From the NCBI GenBank assembly GCA_045591315.1, contig JAZNSN010000074.1, forward strand, positions 22,713-86,712: a DNA stretch of 64,000 nucleotides, written 5' to 3'. Positions 60,640 to 64,000 of the stretch are shown here, piece after piece; position 1 is the stretch's first letter; every line of letters starts with the position of its first letter. The DNA is from HGM04593 sp045591315 (GTDB taxonomy: Bacteria > Bacteroidota > Bacteroidia > Bacteroidales > Bacteroidaceae). The position numbers and the translations under genes are program-made. The notes below the pieces were generated by a model that was not told the origin of the DNA, made no database searches, and saw nothing but the letters and a program-made list of their open reading frames with translations.

Positions 60640-60795
60640 ACCATTATCCTTAACAGTTGTTTTTGACACAGCAAAGATAAGGCAAATTAAGTTCACGACA
60701 GCAGAACTTAACCTTTTGCCGTAAAATATAGCATTATTTAAGATTTTATCCTATTTTTACAGAAGATAACAGAGTATCAACATAAATAATACAAT

Positions 60796-61506
60796 ATGGC
60801 AAAGTTTAAACGTATTCTTCTAAAGCTCAGCGGCGAGAGCCTCATGGGCGAACAAGGTTATGGAATCGATGTGAAACGTCTGAACGAGTATGCAGTTCAG
60901 ATAAAGGAAGTTGCAGAAATGGGCGTACAGATTGGCATTGTCATCGGCGGAGGCAACATTTTCCGCGGACTGACAGGTGCCGGCAAGGGCTTCGACCGCG
61001 TAAAGGGAGACCAGATGGGCATGATGGCAACAGTAATTAACAGCCTAGCCTTGAGTTCTGCGCTTGGAGCTGCCGGAGTGGAAAACAAGGTTCTCACTGC
61101 CATCAGAATGGAACCTGTAGGTGAATTCTACACAAAGTGGAAAGCTATTGAGGCTATGGAAAACGGCCAGGTAGTAATTATGGCAGCCGGAACAGGAAGC
61201 CCTTACTTCACCACTGACACAGGTTCTTCATTGCGAGGTATTGAGATTGAAGCAGATGTAATGCTCAAGGGAACACGTGTGGACGGCATCTACACTGCAG
61301 ATCCGGAGAAAGACCCTACAGCAACTAAATTTGATGACATTACATACGACGAGGTCATTTCGCGTGGACTTAAGGTTATGGATATCACCGCCACTGCTAT
61401 GTGCAAACAGAATAATCTGCCAATCTATGTATTCAATATGGACGTGGCAGGAAACCTTCGCAAAGTTATGGACGGAGAGGAGATTGGAACATTTGTTCAT
61501 CCATAA
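60796..61506 (+). CDS. pyrH: UMP kinase
   Basis: PyrH phosphorylates UMP to UDP. This amino acid kinase-family enzyme has 236 residues. LLKLSGESLMGEQGYGI marks the N-terminal phosphate-binding lysine/glycine region (residues 6-22). GIVIGGGNIFRGL near 50-62 and MAAGTGSPYFTTDT near 130-143 are family signatures, and GTRVDGIYTADPEKDP near 158 completes the fold. The gene is monocistronic, ending in a hairpin shared with birA. Confidence 0.97.
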   Translation: MAKFKRILLKLSGESLMGEQGYGIDVKRLNEYAVQIKEVAEMGVQIGIVIGGGNIFRGLTGAGKGFDRVKGDQMGMMATVINSLALSSALGAAGVENKVLTAIRMEPVGEFYTKWKAIEAMENGQVVIMAAGTGSPYFTTDTGSSLRGIEIEADVMLKGTRVDGIYTADPEKDPTATKFDDITYDEVISRGLKVMDITATAMCKQNNLPIYVFNMDVAGNLRKVMDGEEIGTFVHP

Positions 61507-61517
61507 TGTTCAGCATA

Positions 61518-61551
61518 ACCAGTCGGCCGCAAGTACTTGCAGCCGACTGGT
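61518..61551. terminator. Terminator between pyrH and birA
   Basis: The 10-bp outer arms ACCAGTCGGC and complement enclose an inner GCAAG-TA-CTTGC stem with one C/A mismatch. It lies between convergent genes. Confidence 0.75.
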
Positions 61552-61555
61552 CTAT

Positions 61556-62314
61556 CTATACAAACTGTTCAACCTCTTTAAAGCTATAGCGCAGAAGAGT
61601 ACCATCATCATGCCTAAGAAGCAATTGACCCGACGGGTCAACACCTTCTATAACAGCATAGAACTCGCCATTGGAATCCTTGTACAAGCGACGTTCTCCA
61701 TAACCTAGCAACAGTCTCTCGTACCGGGAAACAAACACATCTCTATTTCCAAACAGAAGTTCATCGTACAGCTCCTTGAACTCATCTATCAAAACAGTGA
61801 GCACATCATCGGTTGCAAGTTCCTTGCCTATAAGCATCTTCATAGATACCGGAATCCGCTCCATATGCGGAAATTGCTCCTGATTGACATTAAGGCCTAT
61901 TCCAATTATTGCCTGTTCTATATATTGACCGGAAAAATCAAGTTCAACAAGCACTCCGGCAAGTTTTCGGTTGCCCACATAGATATCATTAGGCCATTTA
62001 AGAAGGGTCTCTATTCCATAGCACGACATAGCCCTATGCAAGGCAACGGCTACTGTTTGAGAGAGGCAGAACTGCTCTTTCACCAACAGCCGATCTCCCG
62101 GACGGAGCAAGATACTGAGAAGAAGATTCCTCCCGCCTTGAGAAAGCCATACATTGCCCCTCTGCCCCCGGCCTGCGGTTTGCATTCTTGCGGCAACAAC
62201 AGCCATACGGGCACCGCAACCGGCCTCCCGCCACAGCTCATCGGCCTCATCCCTCGCATAACAGTTTGTGGAATCTACCGTATCGAGAAGCTTTACAAAC
62301 ACATCATCTTCCAT
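61556..62314 (-). CDS. birA: Biotin--[acetyl-CoA-carboxylase] ligase
   Basis: This enzyme attaches biotin to carboxyl carrier proteins. At 252 residues it has only the catalytic and C-terminal domains, without the DNA-binding domain of bifunctional BirA. It therefore should not repress biotin genes. LLDTVDSTNCYARDEA opens the domain. TAGRGQRGNVWLSQGGRNLLLSILLRP (split) holds the biotinyl-AMP loop. LKWPNDIYVGNRKLAGVLVE carries the conserved KWPND. The ATG at 62314 overlaps yjbR by 11 bp, so the two are coupled. Confidence 0.94.
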   Translation of the reverse strand: MEDDVFVKLLDTVDSTNCYARDEADELWREAGCGARMAVVAARMQTAGRGQRGNVWLSQGGRNLLLSILLRPGDRLLVKEQFCLSQTVAVALHRAMSCYGIETLLKWPNDIYVGNRKLAGVLVELDFSGQYIEQAIIGIGLNVNQEQFPHMERIPVSMKMLIGKELATDDVLTVLIDEFKELYDELLFGNRDVFVSRYERLLLGYGERRLYKDSNGEFYAVIEGVDPSGQLLLRHDDGTLLRYSFKEVEQFV

Positions 62315-62651
62315 ACTTAACACGGACCTTCTTAGGAAGTTTCTTAAGTACCTCATCGTATGAATGGTCAACCAAAGAGCAGAAGAGAGCATCATCGAGA
62401 GCATCTATATCCAGTTGGTTCCAATAGCGCTTGTTCATATGCCATGCAGGTACTATCTGCGGATATCTGTCACGAAGTTCAATAGCATAGTCGGCATCGC
62501 ACTTGACACAGAACCATTTGACATTCTCAAGGTCAACAATGGCAAATATCCTGTTCTCTACCCTGAAGGCCAGCGTTGTCTCATCAAAAGGGAAATCCTC
62601 TGTCGCATTCTCCTTGCTCAAACAATATATGCGTGCATCTTCAATATTCAT
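62304..62651 (-). CDS. MmcQ/YjbR family protein
   Basis: A 115-residue protein of the MmcQ/YjbR (CyaY-like fold) family, which is often annotated as DNA-binding on weak evidence. Typical segments are YCLSKENATEDFPFDETTLAFRV (split), FAIVDLENVKWFCVKCDAD, IVPAWHMNKRYWNQLDID (with the WHMNK motif) and LVDHSYDEVLKKLPKKVR. No signal peptide. It lies 9 bp after the YraN-family gene stop and overlaps birA by 11 bp, in a three-gene minus-strand run. Confidence 0.9.
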   Translation of the reverse strand: MNIEDARIYCLSKENATEDFPFDETTLAFRVENRIFAIVDLENVKWFCVKCDADYAIELRDRYPQIVPAWHMNKRYWNQLDIDALDDALFCSLVDHSYDEVLKKLPKKVRVKYGR

Positions 62652-62660
62652 AACCAATTC

Positions 62661-63023
62661 TTACCATGTCGGGTAAAATGCATCTTCAATATGCTCTATT
62701 CTGTAGGGTTCACAGGTACCAATGACAGTAACTATATCAAAGCGGAATTTCAGATTCACCTTATTACGTTTTATGTATGCCTCCGCTGCCGATATAAGCA
62801 GATTCATCTTTCGAAGCGTAACAGCATCTGCCGCATCGCCATATAGTTCATTACTGCGGCTTTTGACCTCAACAAACACAATGGTATCACGCTCCTTTGC
62901 TATAAGGTCAATCTCCTTATGCCCCGACCTCCAATTGTAATGCAGGACAGCATAGCCCTTATCGAGAAGAAAACGTGCTGCCAACATTTCGCCCTTGCTG
63001 CCCAAAAGATTATGTTGTGCCAT
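62661..63023 (-). CDS. YraN family protein (UPF0102)
   Basis: A 120-residue protein of the YraN family, related to Holliday-junction-resolvase-like endonucleases. The nuclease-like core is visible: GEMLAARFLLDKGYAVLHYNWR, then EIDLIAKERDTIVFVEVKSRS with the E-D-EVK signature (the catalytic D-ExK arrangement), followed by RKMNLLISAAEAYIKRN and FRFDIVTVIG. Function in the cell is not established. First gene of the YraN-YjbR-BirA run, 85 bp from the divergent -7 box of the next gene. Confidence 0.92.
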   Translation of the reverse strand: MAQHNLLGSKGEMLAARFLLDKGYAVLHYNWRSGHKEIDLIAKERDTIVFVEVKSRSNELYGDAADAVTLRKMNLLISAAEAYIKRNKVNLKFRFDIVTVIGTCEPYRIEHIEDAFYPTW

Positions 63024-63091
63024 TGAAGTGCATTTTTACCATATTCTGCAACGAAGATAACGCATTGATAAAGGAAAAGCAAATGAAAAAC

Positions 63092-63122
63092 TTGCAATTA
63101 GCAACAAGTTGAGCTATTTTTG
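63092..63122 (+). promoter_or_regulatory. Promoter of the RHH-like gene and tadA
   Basis: TTG (63092-63094), a 20-bp spacer and TATTTTTG (63115-63122, followed by C), 46 bp before the ATG at 63169. Confidence 0.65.
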
Positions 63123-63168
63123 CAGACAAGCAGCCTTGTCCTTAAGCTGCACAGAACAGAGAAAACCT

Positions 63169-63408
63169 ATGGGCACAAGAAAGAGCAAGACACCCAAAGC
63201 GACAACAGCACGCGTACAGCCTGTACGACACTCGCGTGTAGTATGCCTTGTCAGCGACGAGGAGATGAAAATCATTGACGACTACCTCAAGAAGTACAAG
63301 ATTACCAACAAGAGCAACTGGATGCGTGAGACTCTGCTTTCATTCATATACAAGAACCTTGACGAGGACTACCCGACCCTCTTCGGCGAACATGACATGC
63401 GCCGATAA
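63169..63408 (+). CDS. Small ribbon-helix-helix-like protein
   Basis: A 79-residue basic protein. A disordered Lys/Thr-rich start (GTRKSKTPKATTARVQ) precedes a strand (SRVVCLVSDEEMKII) and two helices (DDYLKKYKI; SNWMRETLLSFIY). This is the ribbon-helix-helix arrangement of small DNA-binding proteins such as MobC-like or Arc-type regulators. The ATG at 63169 was chosen as the gene start because the -7 box lies between it and the upstream in-frame alternative at 63109. It is 6 bp before tadA and shares its transcript. Target DNA is unknown. Confidence 0.75.
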   Translation: MGTRKSKTPKATTARVQPVRHSRVVCLVSDEEMKIIDDYLKKYKITNKSNWMRETLLSFIYKNLDEDYPTLFGEHDMRR

Positions 63409-63414
63409 TCAGCC

Positions 63415-63846
63415 ATGACAGACAACGACTACATGAAACAGGCACTTGCAGAAGCGCAGAAGGCTTTTGACAAGGATGAAGTACCCATAGGGGCTGTCAT
63501 CGTATGCAAAGGACGCATAATATCACGTGCACACAACCTGACCGAAACACTTAACGATGTAACCGCGCATGCCGAGATGCAGGCAATAACTGCAGCGGCA
63601 AACAATATTGGCGGCAAGTACCTTAACGATTGTACTCTTTATGTAACCGTTGAGCCATGTCCTATGTGCGCAGGAGCAATAGCCTGGGCACAGATGGGAA
63701 AAGTTGTCTTTGGAGCGGCAGATGAAAAACGAGGCTACAAGAGATTCGCCCCGAATGTCATGCATCCGAAGACAGAGGTCATAGAGGGGATTTGCGCAGA
63801 GGAGAGTGCTGCGCTTATGAAGAAATTCTTTTCCGGCAAGAGATGA
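63415..63846 (+). CDS. tadA: tRNA-specific adenosine deaminase-like nucleoside deaminase
   Basis: A zinc deaminase of 143 residues. The catalytic HAE (His52, Glu54) in VTAHAEMQAI and the metal ligands PCPMC (Cys82, Cys85) followed by AGAIAWAQMGKVVFGA give the TadA pattern. TadA makes inosine at the wobble position of tRNA-Arg(ACG). A related deaminase of free bases cannot be excluded by motif alone, but GAVIV and RAHNLTETLNDVTAHAE are typical of TadA. The tRNA-Arg(CCG) in this window complements inosine decoding, since inosine does not read CGG. Confidence 0.9.
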   Translation: MTDNDYMKQALAEAQKAFDKDEVPIGAVIVCKGRIISRAHNLTETLNDVTAHAEMQAITAAANNIGGKYLNDCTLYVTVEPCPMCAGAIAWAQMGKVVFGAADEKRGYKRFAPNVMHPKTEVIEGICAEESAALMKKFFSGKR

Positions 63847-63862
63847 GATGCATATCAACAAT

Positions 63863-63896
63863 GAGGCCGAGTCAAAAGTAATTTTGGCTCGGTCTC
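63863..63896 (+). terminator. tadA terminator
   Basis: The 15-bp arms 63863-63877 and 63882-63896 have two G-T pairs and a GTAA loop, 16 bp after the stop. Confidence 0.8.
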
Positions 63897-64000
63897 TGTT
63901 TTTCGGTGATTTTTCCGTTTTTGCCTGCAAATTCGAAAAAATATCATTTTTGTACGCATAAATCCTTCATGCCGCCCGACAACATTCCCAATATGCTCCA

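Noticed and set aside
63969..64000. Possible start of a further plus-strand gene (MPPDNIPNML)
   Set aside because: Only ten codons are in the window and no well-spaced promoter box is seen, so it cannot be supported.
1..64000. CRISPR arrays, rRNA genes, integrases or transposase genes
   Set aside because: No regularly spaced repeats, rRNA-like sequence or transposase/integrase motifs were seen on reading the window.

Overview
The window is a chromosomal segment of a member of the order Bacteroidales (phylum Bacteroidota); the sequence alone does not fix the genus. The evidence is a SusC/SusD pair, two recognisable type IX secretion (T9SS) proteins (PorQ and a DUF5103 plug protein), proteins with T9SS-like C-terminal signals, an N-succinylornithine-type carbamoyltransferase, and Bacteroidota promoters (-33 TTTG/TTG, -7 TAnnTTTG or TAnnTTCG) upstream of many genes. 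Coding density is high. No rRNA, CRISPR array, prophage, integrase or transposase gene was seen; one tRNA-Arg(CCG) is present.

Layout. 1-3.4 kb: porQ (5' end outside the window), cmk, ispH and pfkA in one direction. 3.5-7.9 kb (minus): 5-formyl-THF cyclo-ligase and meaB overlapping by ATGA, then pepD and a YbhN-type flippase-like protein. 8-11.4 kb: rsmA, mgtE and an exported alpha/beta hydrolase. 11.5-19.1 kb: a transport operon of SusC, SusD, a degenerate zinc-metallohydrolase-like lipoprotein and two thioredoxin-fold lipoproteins. 19.2-19.4 kb: a MITE-like element. 19.5-23.7 kb: a secreted 687-aa protein and a DUF349 protein. 23.9-28.6 kb (minus): SLC13 permease, sigma-54 activator, LptE, a TPR-like protein and SecG. 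28.8-34.2 kb: TamB-like protein and argF'. 34.3-37.3 kb (minus): rarA and fhs. 37.4-44.3 kb: GT2, glnS, a TPR protein, manC (minus) and a WecA-like transferase. 44.3-50 kb: T9SS plug protein, DUF1460 protein, OmpA-like lipoprotein, proS, an LpxL-like acyltransferase and the tRNA. 50.3-55.6 kb: asnA, ung, lptD and an HD-domain protein. 55.7-60.4 kb: a five-gene operon of VTC polyphosphate-polymerase-like protein, DUF4956 membrane protein, DUF2490 outer-membrane barrel, small T9SS-signal protein and Cthe_2159-type beta-helix protein. 60.4-63.9 kb: small membrane protein, pyrH, birA, YjbR, YraN, a small RHH-like protein and tadA.

Much of the window serves envelope construction: LPS transport (LptD, LptE, an LpxL-like acyltransferase), secretion (SecG, PorQ, plug protein, TamB), surface polymers (WecA-like, ManC, GT2) and nutrient import (SusCD). 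The rest is housekeeping: nucleotides, one-carbon metabolism, amino acids, aminoacyl-tRNA synthesis and DNA repair.

The best candidate for an undescribed system is the VTC/DUF4956/DUF2490/T9SS-signal/beta-helix operon at 55.7-60.4 kb. It has its own promoter, overlapping or tightly spaced genes, and two exported proteins that appear to share an N-terminal module. Other points worth a second look are the import-associated lipoprotein that has lost its HExxH motif, the TamB gene without a standard start codon before its membrane anchor, a repeated promoter-bearing element, and convergent genes whose last codons form the terminator hairpin.
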